Source: a bacterium
GTDB lineage: Bacteria > CSSED10-310 > JAJRTK01
Length of the DNA stretch: 34,126 bases
Direction: 5' to 3'
NCBI GenBank assembly: GCA_024278345.1
Contig: JAJRTK010000082.1
Coordinates: 1 to 34,126 of the forward strand
In this document: positions 25,240 through 34,093 of the stretch, piece after piece
Layout of the letters: each line of letters begins with the position of its first letter
Position numbering within the stretch: the first letter of the stretch is position 1
Notes under the pieces: generated by a model
What the model was told of the DNA's origin: nothing
The model's database searches: none
The model's input: only the letters and a program-made list of their open reading frames with translations
Position numbers and translations under genes: made by a program

Positions 25240-28200
25240 ATGCCCAGGCCCGCCCATCAAGCAAAGAATGGAACCCGGCGCCGGCCGATCTCGTGCCGAT
25301 CAGGCGGGAGCCGCCGGAAACCGCGGAGATTGTCTCCGTGTACAACAGCCTCCTGGATTGAGCTGATCCTGCTTTTCTCTCTGCTCTGTGTGCCGGCGTT
25401 CGCAGGAAAGGGCCCAACCGCCCGGGCGAATCCCGGCGGGCCAGGGGGACTTTTGGCGCCTCGGCCCGAGGGTCGAGCCACCGAACCACTGGAGGCCAAA
25501 GCGGGGATTTTCCCGAAGTCCCGGCCAGGCCCGATGGAGGAAGCTAAAGACCGGGACCTAAGGGAGGAAGCTGAAGACCGGGACCTAAGAGAGCAGGCTT
25601 TGAAAGCCCTGCTCCAAGCGGATTTCCACGGCGCAGCCAACCTCTGGATCCAAGGGTTGGACCGCGAGCCGAAGCTCGCGGCTAGCCTGGCCCAGGTGGC
25701 TCTACAGTTCGAGTGGCTCACCGAGAGGCGCGGGATTCTTGAGAAACTCGACCAGATGAGCTCCCGCCAGCTTCCCGTGGCTACGCGAAGACTGCTGAAT
25801 CAGCTGCGTCTCGACCTGGCCCTGCAGCTTGGAGCCGGGAAAAGAATCAGGCGGATCTCACGACAACAGGGGACATTTCGTGAATTTGTCCGGATCTCCT
25901 TTCCGCTTCCAGGCCACGATCCCTTTGCCACCGGGCACCTTCCCGGACCCAAAGAAAGAAAGGACTACCGCGTAGGGACGAAGCCCCCGCTCTTTTTCGA
26001 GCCCGACCTCTGGAGCTCGGGGAAAAAAAGCGCCATTTTGTGGGGTGGTTTCCAGATCGGCCAAAAAGAGGCCGCCCGTTTTGTTCTGGAAACCAATGGC
26101 CCGGCTCTCCTGGCGGTGGATGGCAAGATCGTCGTGGTGGCCGATCCGGAACTGGGTCGGCCCGCGGGACGCCTTGAGATCCTGGCTAACCTGGATTCGG
26201 GATCCCATACTCTGCTGCTTCTAACCCGGAGACCGGATCACGGGCTTCCCTGGCGCACGCGGCTCTTGGTCCAGGACGATACCGGAACCAGCCTGGGAGT
26301 TTTTCCGCTGCCGGCTATGGCGGAAGTTGAGAAAAACCGGTTTTTCTCCGGCTTTCCAAGGGCTTTTCCGGCAGCTCCCCCTCTACCCGCCGTGGGGGAC
26401 AACCTTCTAGATGAGCTGGATCGGGCGGCGGTGGAGATGGAACGGGGAAATCTGACCACCGCGGAAGCTCGATTGGAGATCCTTGCGGAGAAGTTCCCGA
26501 AAAACGAAGCTGTCACCTTTTATCAGGTCCTCTGCCAGAAGAAACTGGCTCGTTGGAGCAGAAGCGCCAGGCGGCACAAAACCGAGTTGAACCGCTATTT
26601 GGGGAAGATCGCCGCCGACAAAAGGGGCTCGCTTCTTCTCCGCCTCCTGGCCGCGCGGCATTTGGCGGCAGCGGGAGAAAGCCGCCGCTCTTTGGCGCTG
26701 CTCCAGACCGCTCCCGGTACGACTCTCCTTTACAAGCTCGTCGCCGCGGAGTGGCTTCATCGCTACGGCCTGGAACAAGATAAGCTCGATCTCCTGCGCC
26801 AGGGAAACAGAATCGCGCCGGGTTTCCTTCCAGTGGCTTTCGAGCTCGCCCGGGCTCTCGAGTCGGACCACCGGCCTTTGGAGGCTCTGAGGATTGCTCG
26901 CCGAGCCTTCTCTCAAAACCGGCGGCACACAAAGCTGCGGGCCTGGGCGGTACGCCGTCTTGCGATGATTGGCCAGACAGCGGAAGCTCTGGAGCTCTGC
27001 GCCAATCCTGGGCTGGCGGCACCTTCCCAGGCGAAGGATCTTTGCGAGGCCCCTGCCTGGATCCAAGGCGGGCAACCTGAAAAAGCCCAAGAGATCCTCC
27101 GGCCCGTGGCGCGCGATCTTCCCGCCCTGGCTCCAGTCCGAAAAATCCTTATCTCCGCCCTGGATCTCATGGGGTTTGGGAAAGAAGCGGACAAGGAACG
27201 CCAGGAGTTGGCTCAAATCGAGGGAACGGGGCCAGGGGCCCTCCGTGGGCTGGTCCGGGATCTTGACACGAATCTTGAGCAGCTCCTGGAATCCGCCTCA
27301 AGGCCGCTGCCGATTTCCCCATTCCAACGGCCGAATTCCGCACCCAACCGGCTCGCAAGGCCTCTGCCCTCAATGGGGCAAGAGGTTTTCCCAGAGATCG
27401 CCAAGGGTGCCGACGCGGTTCAGCTTCTGGATATCTCCATCGTGGATATTGACCGGACCGGTCGCTTCCGGGAATTCTACCACGGCTCGATTCAGCCGCT
27501 GACTGCCCGGGGCCGGGAGGAAGCGGGAGAACTCCGCCTTCCCGCCGACGGGACCCTTCTTCGTGCTTTCGTGCGCCTTTCTACTGGCGAAACCCTGCTT
27601 CCGGAGCAGATCCAGAAGAGCGAGGAAACTCAGGTCATTTCCTTCTACGGCTTGGCTGAAGAGGCGGTGACGGATTTTTCTTGGCGCCGGCCAGCGCGGC
27701 CCATCGAGGAGCTGGACATCCAGTTTGTCTTCGGCGCTCAAAACGACCCTCTCTTTCTGAGCCGCTTCTGCCTTGCGACGCCGCCAGGCTCGGATCCCGT
27801 AGAGATCAAGATCCAGCGGTCCCAGAATCTCCAGGAACGACGGGGATATCTGGCTGGCCGGCAACTCAGGTGCTGGGAGCGGACTCTGATTGCGCCCCTG
27901 GGGGAGGAGCCATTCATGCCGGATATCACGGATCTTGCGCCCGGTGTGCGGCTCCTTCCGCGCCGTGATTCCAGTCAGTTCAGACGATTTCTCCTCCGCT
28001 CCCTTGCCGGACTTGCCTCTTACGACGAACGGTTCATTCTGGAAGCCTACAAGATCTTTCAAGGCGCCGATCTGGACGCTGCCTGGATCTATCGTTTCGT
28101 TCGGGACAAGATTGCCGATGGCGGCGCTGCATCCAGCGCGACCGACGTACTGATCCTCAAGGGGGGCAATCCCGCTCTTCGGGTAGCCCTTGCCAAACTC

Positions 28201-29139
28201 TTGTGCCAGCGCGCGGGAATCCCGGCCCACCTTGGCTGGAGCCTTGACAGCCCCACGCTGGGCCAGAATCCCACGACGGGATCTGGCGCCGGTGAGGCGG
28301 TGCTCGTGGTTCCGCGGCCCGGCGGGGCAAGACCATGGCTCTGGACGTTCCGATCAGCCTACGTGGGTCCAGAGATCACCGACCCCATCATCCGGGGCGA
28401 GGCGCTTCTGGTGGATCGCCAGGGCCAAATCCTGGTCCTTCCACCTCCGGGAGATGATTCGGCACCGGATCGCCTGGACCTCCAGGTGGAGCTTTGGATC
28501 GACTTGTCTGGCAATGCACGAGTCCATGCCCGCCTGGCCATCCACGATGCCTTGGCGGGGAACTTCCGGCAGCTTCTTGTGAGCAGTCCCGACAGGGCCT
28601 CTTTCGCCGCGGGCATGGCAGCCTCTTTCCTGCCCGAGATGGAGATCGAAAGTGTAACGCTGGACGGATCCAGCGCCGACGCCCCGGCCTTAACCCTGGA
28701 GATCCGGGGTCGGATAGCCCATCTCCTGTCGTCCTTCCCGTCCGTGGAACTTCAACCAGTGCTTCTGAAGGGATCGCTCTCCAACCTCACGAGCCTGCTT
28801 CAGCGGCGGCACCCTTTGGAGATCGAGGGTTTCCCGTCCAGCGAACAGCTTCTGGTCACGGTCCATCTCGCGCCGGGCCTGGAATTGGGGTCCGCTCCGG
28901 AGCCACTTCTCGTGACGAGCCAATTTGGGCTCTATTCCCTGGATTTTCAGAAGGACGGCCAGACTCTCTCCCTGGCCCGGACGGCACTCTTTCCTCCTCA
29001 GACCATCCCGCCAAGCCGTTACGAAGAGATGGCGAAGATCTTCCGGCGGATCGACCGTGCGGAAAACCAAGGAATCGAGATCAGGAAGAGCTCGGAGCCG
29101 TCTAGAACGGCTTGGGAACAAGGTGAATCAAGTCCGTGA
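25240..29139 (+). CDS. Exported TPR protein with degenerate transglutaminase-like domain
   Basis: The 1299-residue protein appears paralogous in layout to the protein at 13719-17486: signal sequence, long TPR-like helical region (~95-680), beta-rich DUF3857-like part, transglutaminase-like core, and beta-rich C-terminus ending with YEEMAKIFRRIDRAENQ. The core keeps the surrounding shape (WIYRFVRDKIADGG, then LAKLLCQRAGIPAHLGW), but the catalytic GDCKD is replaced by GGNPA (Asn977) and no catalytic His is found. The signal helix (WIELILLFSLLCVPAFAG, ~38-55) is preceded by an unusually long, Arg-rich stretch of ~37 residues. The start is fixed by a GGAAG site and a promoter. Probably periplasmic or surface-exposed; likely a binding scaffold rather than an enzyme. 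Confidence 0.83.
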   Translation: MPRPAHQAKNGTRRRPISCRSGGSRRKPRRLSPCTTASWIELILLFSLLCVPAFAGKGPTARANPGGPGGLLAPRPEGRATEPLEAKAGIFPKSRPGPMEEAKDRDLREEAEDRDLREQALKALLQADFHGAANLWIQGLDREPKLAASLAQVALQFEWLTERRGILEKLDQMSSRQLPVATRRLLNQLRLDLALQLGAGKRIRRISRQQGTFREFVRISFPLPGHDPFATGHLPGPKERKDYRVGTKPPLFFEPDLWSSGKKSAILWGGFQIGQKEAARFVLETNGPALLAVDGKIVVVADPELGRPAGRLEILANLDSGSHTLLLLTRRPDHGLPWRTRLLVQDDTGTSLGVFPLPAMAEVEKNRFFSGFPRAFPAAPPLPAVGDNLLDELDRAAVEMERGNLTTAEARLEILAEKFPKNEAVTFYQVLCQKKLARWSRSARRHKTELNRYLGKIAADKRGSLLLRLLAARHLAAAGESRRSLALLQTAPGTTLLYKLVAAEWLHRYGLEQDKLDLLRQGNRIAPGFLPVAFELARALESDHRPLEALRIARRAFSQNRRHTKLRAWAVRRLAMIGQTAEALELCANPGLAAPSQAKDLCEAPAWIQGGQPEKAQEILRPVARDLPALAPVRKILISALDLMGFGKEADKERQELAQIEGTGPGALRGLVRDLDTNLEQLLESASRPLPISPFQRPNSAPNRLARPLPSMGQEVFPEIAKGADAVQLLDISIVDIDRTGRFREFYHGSIQPLTARGREEAGELRLPADGTLLRAFVRLSTGETLLPEQIQKSEETQVISFYGLAEEAVTDFSWRRPARPIEELDIQFVFGAQNDPLFLSRFCLATPPGSDPVEIKIQRSQNLQERRGYLAGRQLRCWERTLIAPLGEEPFMPDITDLAPGVRLLPRRDSSQFRRFLLRSLAGLASYDERFILEAYKIFQGADLDAAWIYRFVRDKIADGGAASSATDVLILKGGNPALRVALAKLLCQRAGIPAHLGWSLDSPTLGQNPTTGSGAGEAVLVVPRPGGARPWLWTFRSAYVGPEITDPIIRGEALLVDRQGQILVLPPPGDDSAPDRLDLQVELWIDLSGNARVHARLAIHDALAGNFRQLLVSSPDRASFAAGMAASFLPEMEIESVTLDGSSADAPALTLEIRGRIAHLLSSFPSVELQPVLLKGSLSNLTSLLQRRHPLEIEGFPSSEQLLVTVHLAPGLELGSAPEPLLVTSQFGLYSLDFQKDGQTLSLARTALFPPQTIPPSRYEEMAKIFRRIDRAENQGIEIRKSSEPSRTAWEQGESSP
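25540..25593 (+). repeat. Two tandem 27-bp copies inside the second TPR/transglutaminase gene
   Basis: Copies at 25540-25566 and 25567-25593 differ at two bases and encode EAKDRDLRE and EAEDRDLRE, just after the signal sequence. This is a recent in-frame duplication. Confidence 0.9.
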
Positions 29140-29183
29140 CTCCTTCCCTTCCGCTGTCCCATGCTTGCGCCACTCAATAAAGT

Positions 29184-29212
29184 TTGACAAATGTTGCTTT
29201 GTGTGGACTCGC
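29184..29212 (+). promoter_or_regulatory. Perfect -35 box upstream of the radical SAM gene
   Basis: TTGACA lies at 29184-29189, 178 bp before ATG 29362, in an AT-rich patch. No good -10 is found at 16-18 bp, so this may be an activator-dependent promoter or chance. Confidence 0.25.
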
Positions 29213-29361
29213 CGACCCCACAGCGTAAGTCCCGCAACTCTCATGGCGGATTCCAGGAAGGCTGGGGGGTGCGTTTCCGCAAAGGACGAGGAGATCTGGA
29301 CACCGGATGTGCCGAGCTGATTCTTGTCCTCTCACCAAGACTTCAATGGAGAACCGATGCG

Positions 29362-31047
29362 ATGCAGCTTCAACGCGACATCCAGAAGGTCCTGCTCCTG
29401 TTCCCTCCCATGCGGAACGCCAAGGAAAACCACCGGGCCTGCCTGCCGCCCATGGGGCTCATGTATCTGGCATCCGTGATCCGCGATGATTACGATGTTC
29501 AGATTTTGGACGCGACAGTGGAGGATTTTTACAACGTCGTTCCGCTGGCTGGCGGGTTTCAGCAGTTTGGGCTATCGTACCCGGAGATCCGGCGGCGAAT
29601 CGAGGCGTTCAAGCCGGACCTGGTGGGGATGACTTGCCTTTTTTCCCAGGTGATTCCGGTGATTCGGGATTTGTGTCGCATGGTGAAGGAGATCGACGCC
29701 GAGGTTCCCACGGTGATTGGCGGCGCCTATCCCACCTACCTGGCGGGCGAGTGCCTGGAGGATCCGAACCTGGATTTCGTGGCGCTGGGTGAAGGGGAGT
29801 ACACCTTCCGGGACCTTTTGGGCCGGATTCGTCAGGGGAGTGATCTTTCGGACATCGACGGCCTGGCGTACCGAAACCGGGATGGGACGCTCCATGTCAG
29901 CCCTCGGACGGCATATATCCCAAACCTGGACGATCTACCTTTCCCGGCGCGTGACCTGGTGCCCATGGAAAAGTATTTTTCTATCAGCCGGCCCCAGGCC
30001 TTGGCCTGCAAGAGCCGGCGAAACACGACATTTATGTCGTCTAGGGGGTGTACGGCCCGCTGTACCTTCTGCTCCTCGACGAAGTTCTGGGGCGGCACGC
30101 TCCGCGTGCGTTCTCCGGGAAACGTCTTGGCGGAGATGCGGGAGATCAAGGAGAAATACAGGGTGGAGGAGCTCCAGTTCGTGGACGACAACCTGACCTC
30201 CAACCGAAAGGCGGCTCGGCAGATCTTCGAAGCGATGGTGTCGGAAAAGATGGACCTCCACTGGAGCACTCCCAACGGCATCGCCCTCTGGACGTTGACC
30301 CCGGAGATGCTGGACTTGATGAAGGAGGCGGGCTGCTACGAGCTGACTCTGGCGTTCGAGTCGGGTGTTCAGGAGGTCTTGACCGAAATCATCAAGAAGC
30401 CTCTCCGCCTGGCGCAGGCTGAGGAGATCACTAGGTATATCAAGGAGATAGGAATCCGGACCAACGCCTACTTCATCGTAGGCTTCCCCGGGGAAACTGT
30501 CGAGCAGATGCGCCAGACCTTCCGGTTCGCTCGCCGGGTTAAGGTGGATTCCGCGGCCTTTTTCATCGCCACTCCTCTTCCGGGGACAGAGCTCTTGGAA
30601 AGTGCGGAAAGACATGGCTATCTGCCTCCAGACTTCAAGTTCGAGGACGCCCTCTACACTCGGGCCGTGCTCACGACTCCGGAGTTCAACCCGCGACAGA
30701 TCGAGCGGTTGGTCTTTGTGGAGTTCTGCTGGTTCGCTCTTTACACCTTGGCGACGGATCCCAGGCGTTTCTTTCGCAAGCACGCCTCGATTTTCAAGAA
30801 TCCAAGGCTGGCGGCATCTCTTGTGCTGGGGCTGCTCCGAAAACTGGGTTCCGTAGCGGGAAACATGGTCTGGCGGAAGCCGCCCAAAGAATTGCCTCGA
30901 GAGGTTTTGGGAGAGGCTCCCTCGAAACAGGTTTCCAGGGTCCGGGAAAAAGTGGAGCCCATCGTCTCGCTCCGATCCCAAGCCATCGCCCGGCAACGAG
31001 ACAAAAGACGAAAAAAAGAGGCAGCGGCGGAGACCCTGGGGAGCTGA
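29362..31047 (+). CDS. B12-binding-domain radical SAM protein
   Basis: This is a 561-residue class B-type radical SAM enzyme. Residues ~1-190 are a cobalamin-binding-like domain (LLLFPPMRN, PPMGLMYLASVIR, VQILDAT, DLVGMTCLFSQ, VIGGAYPTYL, DFVALGEGEYTF). The classical DxHxxG is absent, as is common in this group. Residues ~220-440 are the radical SAM barrel with CTARCTFC (Cys230, 234, 237) binding a [4Fe-4S] cluster, then QFVDDNL, ELTLAFESG and FIVGFPGE. The last 100 residues are basic. ATG 29362 is chosen because the domain starts there and GGAG lies ~10 nt upstream; an open frame to 29191 adds unrelated residues. Methylation or rearrangement of a lipid or natural product is typical for such enzymes, but the substrate here is unknown. 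It seems to be a single-gene unit. Confidence 0.88.
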   Translation: MQLQRDIQKVLLLFPPMRNAKENHRACLPPMGLMYLASVIRDDYDVQILDATVEDFYNVVPLAGGFQQFGLSYPEIRRRIEAFKPDLVGMTCLFSQVIPVIRDLCRMVKEIDAEVPTVIGGAYPTYLAGECLEDPNLDFVALGEGEYTFRDLLGRIRQGSDLSDIDGLAYRNRDGTLHVSPRTAYIPNLDDLPFPARDLVPMEKYFSISRPQALACKSRRNTTFMSSRGCTARCTFCSSTKFWGGTLRVRSPGNVLAEMREIKEKYRVEELQFVDDNLTSNRKAARQIFEAMVSEKMDLHWSTPNGIALWTLTPEMLDLMKEAGCYELTLAFESGVQEVLTEIIKKPLRLAQAEEITRYIKEIGIRTNAYFIVGFPGETVEQMRQTFRFARRVKVDSAAFFIATPLPGTELLESAERHGYLPPDFKFEDALYTRAVLTTPEFNPRQIERLVFVEFCWFALYTLATDPRRFFRKHASIFKNPRLAASLVLGLLRKLGSVAGNMVWRKPPKELPREVLGEAPSKQVSRVREKVEPIVSLRSQAIARQRDKRRKKEAAAETLGS

Positions 31048-31378
31048 CCTTGCCAAACTTCCGCGGCCTGGGGTACGTTCTTAGTGGAAAATGACCTATA
31101 ACTGGACAGGGCACGACTCAAGATTGGGGGCAGTCATCGGTGGGCCCTTTGGCGGGTCTTGCCGCGCTGACACGAATCATGCCCCAAGGGCTCATGGAAA
31201 GGCGAGTGGCGGCGGACGGATTGCCGCCGACGCGAGCGGACTCAACCCGCAAAAAATGCATTTTATTGATTCATGCCCTGGGGGAGAAGAGCAGCCAATT
31301 CACAGGGCAACCCCTCGATGGACTTGGGTGCATCAGGTTCGGGAGCCACCTGAATCCGTCCCGAAGGAGCCGTGCAGC
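31048..31378 (+). other. 331-bp gap before the DHH phosphoesterase gene
   Basis: No gene is evident, though the phosphoesterase frame is open back to 31091. It holds an inverted repeat GGCGGC...GCCGCC around 31210-31230, which may end the radical SAM transcript. An AAAATGCATTTT palindrome near 31253-31264 could be an operator. A TATAAC at 31097-31102 lacks a matching -35. Confidence 0.3.
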
Positions 31379-32434
31379 GTGACGCAGAAGGCAGAAGAGT
31401 TTACGGAAGAGCTGGCCAAACAGGCGGGGACAAAGATGCTCATCGTGCTCCAGGACGCCCCTGATCCGGACGCCCTGGGGAGCGCTCTGGCACATTCTCT
31501 TCTTGCGGCGAGAGAGGGGATCGAAACCACGCTTCTCCACGCTGGGGAGGTCAGCCACCAAGAGAATCGCGCTTTGACGAAGCTGCTTGGGATCGAGAGC
31601 TCTACCTATGGGGAAGGCTTCGATTTTTCCGCTTATGACACCTATTGCCTTGTAGACAGCCAAGGGGCGACGGTCTCGTTTTTCCAGAAGATCCCTGAAT
31701 CTCTCTGCCTCTTTTCAGTGGTGGATCACCACGCCGGCCCAAACGATCTTCATGCGGAGTTCGTTGACATTCGGCCAGATGTGGGAGCCACGGCCTCCAT
31801 TTACGTGGAGTATCTCATGGATTCTGATCGGCATTTGGAAAGGGACAAGGATGAGTTTCAGCGGGCTGCTACAGCCCTTTTGGTGGGGATTCGGGCGGAC
31901 ACGGGCAAGATGCTCACGGCCACGGCATTCGACTACCAGCAAGCCTCGAGGATATGTGGCCATGCAGATGCCGCCATGGTCCGGCGGGTGGAGAGCCAGA
32001 CTCGTTCGCGACAGACCTTGGATCTCATTCGGAAGGCTCTGGACAATATGGAGGTCCACGGGACCTTCGCGTTGGCCGGTGTGGGCAACCTTCGTGGAGC
32101 TCACAAGGATGCGATTCCCCAGGCTGCCGATTTCTTTCTGACGGTGGAGGGGATCGAGTCCGCCATCGTGTATGGGAACGTGGACGGCACGGTGCAGGGT
32201 TCCCTGCGAACGAAGAGCGATCAGATCGATCCCGATTCATTCCTCAAAGAGATCTTCGGAAAGGATGAGGACGGAAACTACTACGGCGGCGGCCGAAATC
32301 ACATGGGAGGTTTTCAGATCCCGCTGGGTTATCTCTCGCACCACACTGTTGCGGGGGAGCTTTGGCGGCTCGTCAAAGAGCGGGTCGAAGGGGATATTCT
32401 GAGGGTTCTGGGTCCGGAATCCATGAATCGTTAG
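31379..32434 (+). CDS. DHH/DHHA1-family phosphoesterase (NrnA-like)
   Basis: The 351-residue protein has the DHH layout: an N-terminal DAPDPDALGSALA (metal-binding Asp pair), a CLVDSQ strand, VVDHHAG (Asp116, His117, His118), IRADTGK, and a C-terminal DHHA1 domain with GGGRNHMGGFQIP. Relatives hydrolyse nanoRNA, pAp or cyclic dinucleotide products with Mn2+. GTG 31379 is the chosen start: AAGGAG lies upstream at normal spacing, and the similarity begins right after it. The last 70 residues include a GNVDGTVQGSLRTKSDQID strand pair. It is followed after 29 bp by the secreted protein gene. The family is sure; the exact substrate is not. Confidence 0.88.
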   Translation: MTQKAEEFTEELAKQAGTKMLIVLQDAPDPDALGSALAHSLLAAREGIETTLLHAGEVSHQENRALTKLLGIESSTYGEGFDFSAYDTYCLVDSQGATVSFFQKIPESLCLFSVVDHHAGPNDLHAEFVDIRPDVGATASIYVEYLMDSDRHLERDKDEFQRAATALLVGIRADTGKMLTATAFDYQQASRICGHADAAMVRRVESQTRSRQTLDLIRKALDNMEVHGTFALAGVGNLRGAHKDAIPQAADFFLTVEGIESAIVYGNVDGTVQGSLRTKSDQIDPDSFLKEIFGKDEDGNYYGGGRNHMGGFQIPLGYLSHHTVAGELWRLVKERVEGDILRVLGPESMNR

Positions 32435-32463
32435 AAAGGTACTGGGAAAAAGGAGCGCACCTT

Positions 32464-33402
32464 ATGAGAAAAGCTCTAATGCTCGTCTCTTGTCTTATTC
32501 TTGGTCTCTCCATGCAAGCTTTGGCCGGTGGGTTGGAGCGCCTGGATGCCGAAACCGGTTTTCGGGACGCTCACTTTGGCATGACTCCAAGAGAAATGGG
32601 ACGCCTCAAGCTTCATCACCGGGAGGGCGTGATGGAGATTTACACGCGTACCAATGATACCCTGGAGTTTGCTGGAACCCGCCTTTCGGAAATCCGCTAC
32701 GGCTTCCGGGATGGGCGTCTGAACGTCATCTGGTTATTCACGGACAACTTTGACAGCTCCTCGTCCCTCTATCGAGCCCTGAGCCAAGCCTATGGCAAGG
32801 CGAGGAAAAATCCGCTCCAGTCTGACTTGCGCTCCTGGAACGGCAAGAAGAACTTCATCACCTTCGCCGTAAAATCGGATGACGGCGCCGCCGAAGTCCG
32901 CTGGATCGGGCAGATTCCACTGGCCCGCGACGGCATCGAGGGGCGCAAAAAACGCTCCATCAAGGTGTCAGGACGGGGCGACCCAGAGACCCTTGATTCG
33001 GTTTTTGACTCTGAAAACGGCCTCACCATCGATGAACAAGCGGACACCCCCCCTGAAACCGCGCCTGAGGAGATCCCTCCATCGGTGGACAAGGCTCCCA
33101 AGCCAAAGGTCACACCCGATGAGGACTCTCCGGCAGGGGATGAGGTCGCCGATCCGGACGTCCCGCGGGAGGCGGCTGATGAGGCGACCGATGAGGCGAC
33201 CGATGAGGCGGCTGATGAGGCGACCGATGAGGCGGCTGATGAGGCGGCTGATGAGGCGGTCGATGAGGCGGCCGATGAGGCCACGGAAGGGGATGAAATC
33301 GATCTCTCTACGGACGACGACTTCAAAGGCACCAAGCCGGCGGAAATTCTGGATGCCGGGGATGTTCCTGAAGTCGGCGACACCGGCGACTCCCGCAACT
33401 GA
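32464..33402 (+). CDS. Secreted protein with DEAx-repeat acidic tail, function unknown
   Basis: The 312-residue protein begins with a clear signal peptide (MRKALMLVSCLILGLSMQALAG), with ATG 32464 behind AAGGAG; the frame is open further up but without sense. Residues ~25-165 form a compact alpha/beta domain (FRDAHFGMTPREMGRLKL, RLSEIRYGFRDGRLNVIWLF, a helical YRALSQAYGKA, and FAVKSDDGAAEVRWIGQI), a type seen in small periplasmic proteins. The rest is Pro and acidic rich, with nine 12-bp units giving DEA(T/A/V) at ~239-274. It is predicted periplasmic or outer-surface. Function is unknown; the tail may bind cations or serve as a flexible spacer. The next gene follows after 16 bp. Confidence 0.82.
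   Translation: MRKALMLVSCLILGLSMQALAGGLERLDAETGFRDAHFGMTPREMGRLKLHHREGVMEIYTRTNDTLEFAGTRLSEIRYGFRDGRLNVIWLFTDNFDSSSSLYRALSQAYGKARKNPLQSDLRSWNGKKNFITFAVKSDDGAAEVRWIGQIPLARDGIEGRKKRSIKVSGRGDPETLDSVFDSENGLTIDEQADTPPETAPEEIPPSVDKAPKPKVTPDEDSPAGDEVADPDVPREAADEATDEATDEAADEATDEAADEAADEAVDEAADEATEGDEIDLSTDDDFKGTKPAEILDAGDVPEVGDTGDSRN
33178..33285 (+). repeat. Nine 12-bp coding repeats (GATGAGGCGrnn)
   Basis: Nine consecutive 12-bp units beginning GATGAGGC encode Asp-Glu-Ala plus Thr, Ala or Val. The last unit is diverged. The reading frame is kept, so length change by slippage would leave the protein intact. Not a CRISPR array. Confidence 0.93.
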
Positions 33403-33418
33403 GGAACCTGCTGAAACA

Positions 33419-34000
33419 ATGCATCTTTCGCCTGACATGGATGGCGTGGAACTCTTGATCTTCACCCACCGGGAAGGTCTTCTGTCCAGCGTTGCCCACG
33501 ATCTCAAGATCCGCGCCACACGCTTCGCCGTCGAATTCGAGGATGGCGATCCTTCTTGCATCGAAGCGACTTTTGATGCCGCCTCCCTGGAGGTCATCTG
33601 CGCAATGAACGAAGGGCATGAAGACCCCACCGCCCTTTCGGAGAAAAACAAGGCGGAGATCCAGGAGATTATCGTCAAACGCATTCTCGAAGCCGAGCGC
33701 TACCCTCAAATTCGATTCCGAACCCTCTCCATCACTCCCCAAGATGAAGGACACCACCAGCTCACCGGGATCCTTTGGCTCCACGGCCACGAGCGGCGGC
33801 TTGAGTTCCAAACCCGCGTGGAAGACAATCGCCACGTCAGCCGAATTCGCCTCCACCAACCAGACTACGGAATTCGCCCGTACTCCGCCCTCTTGGGAGC
33901 GATCCGGGTCCAACCGGACATCACGGTGAAGATCACTATCCCGTGCGATCTCATCAAGAAGATGCCAGTTGTCCCTAAGAAAGAGGAGTGTCTGCCCTAG
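33419..34000 (+). CDS. YceI-like domain protein, no signal peptide
   Basis: The 193-residue protein follows the YceI lipocalin-like pattern: an early LIFTHREGLLSSVAHDLKIRA segment (the H...S...H core), FAVEFEDGDPSCIEATFDAA, a long helix (KNKAEIQEIIVKRILEA) leading to ERYPQIRFR, GILWLHGHERRLEF, and a final YGIRPYSALLGAIRVQPDI strand pair. YceI proteins bind isoprenoid-type lipids, and most are periplasmic. This one lacks a signal, so it is probably cytoplasmic. ATG 33419 is the only suitable start; the ribosome site (GAGGAA) is distant, and reinitiation after the preceding gene 16 bp upstream is likely. A nearby out-of-frame open reading frame through the repeat region is not real. Confidence 0.82.
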   Translation: MHLSPDMDGVELLIFTHREGLLSSVAHDLKIRATRFAVEFEDGDPSCIEATFDAASLEVICAMNEGHEDPTALSEKNKAEIQEIIVKRILEAERYPQIRFRTLSITPQDEGHHQLTGILWLHGHERRLEFQTRVEDNRHVSRIRLHQPDYGIRPYSALLGAIRVQPDITVKITIPCDLIKKMPVVPKKEECLP

Positions 34001-34036
34001 CCCGGAATGTAGGTGGTGCTCTACCCCTAGGGCATT

Positions 34037-34064
34037 GACAATTGCTTTTTTCTCAGTAGGATCG
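34037..34064 (+). promoter_or_regulatory. Sigma70-type promoter for the gene at the right edge
   Basis: TTGACA (34037-34042) and TAGGAT (34059-34064) are separated by 16 bp in an AT-rich patch, 30 bp before the last ATG. A CCCTA-ACGAA-TAGGG hairpin then overlaps the ribosome site and could limit translation. Coordinates may be off by one or two bases near the edge. Confidence 0.55.
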
Positions 34065-34093
34065 GTGAAACCCCTAACGAATAGGGAGAAGAG

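Noticed and set aside
27370-28230. Minus-strand open frame of 286 codons
   Set aside because: Lies wholly inside the second TPR/transglutaminase gene, with shadow-type composition and no family features.
29935-31056. Minus-strand open frame of 373 codons
   Set aside because: Antisense to the radical SAM gene, whose motifs are intact; a GC-driven shadow.
31091-31378. ATG-initiated extension of the DHH phosphoesterase
   Set aside because: The extra 96 residues have no similarity, and GTG 31379 has AAGGAG at the right place.
32879-33418. Arg/Met-rich upstream extension of the YceI frame
   Set aside because: It is the out-of-frame reading of the DEAx repeat; real YceI similarity starts at 33419.
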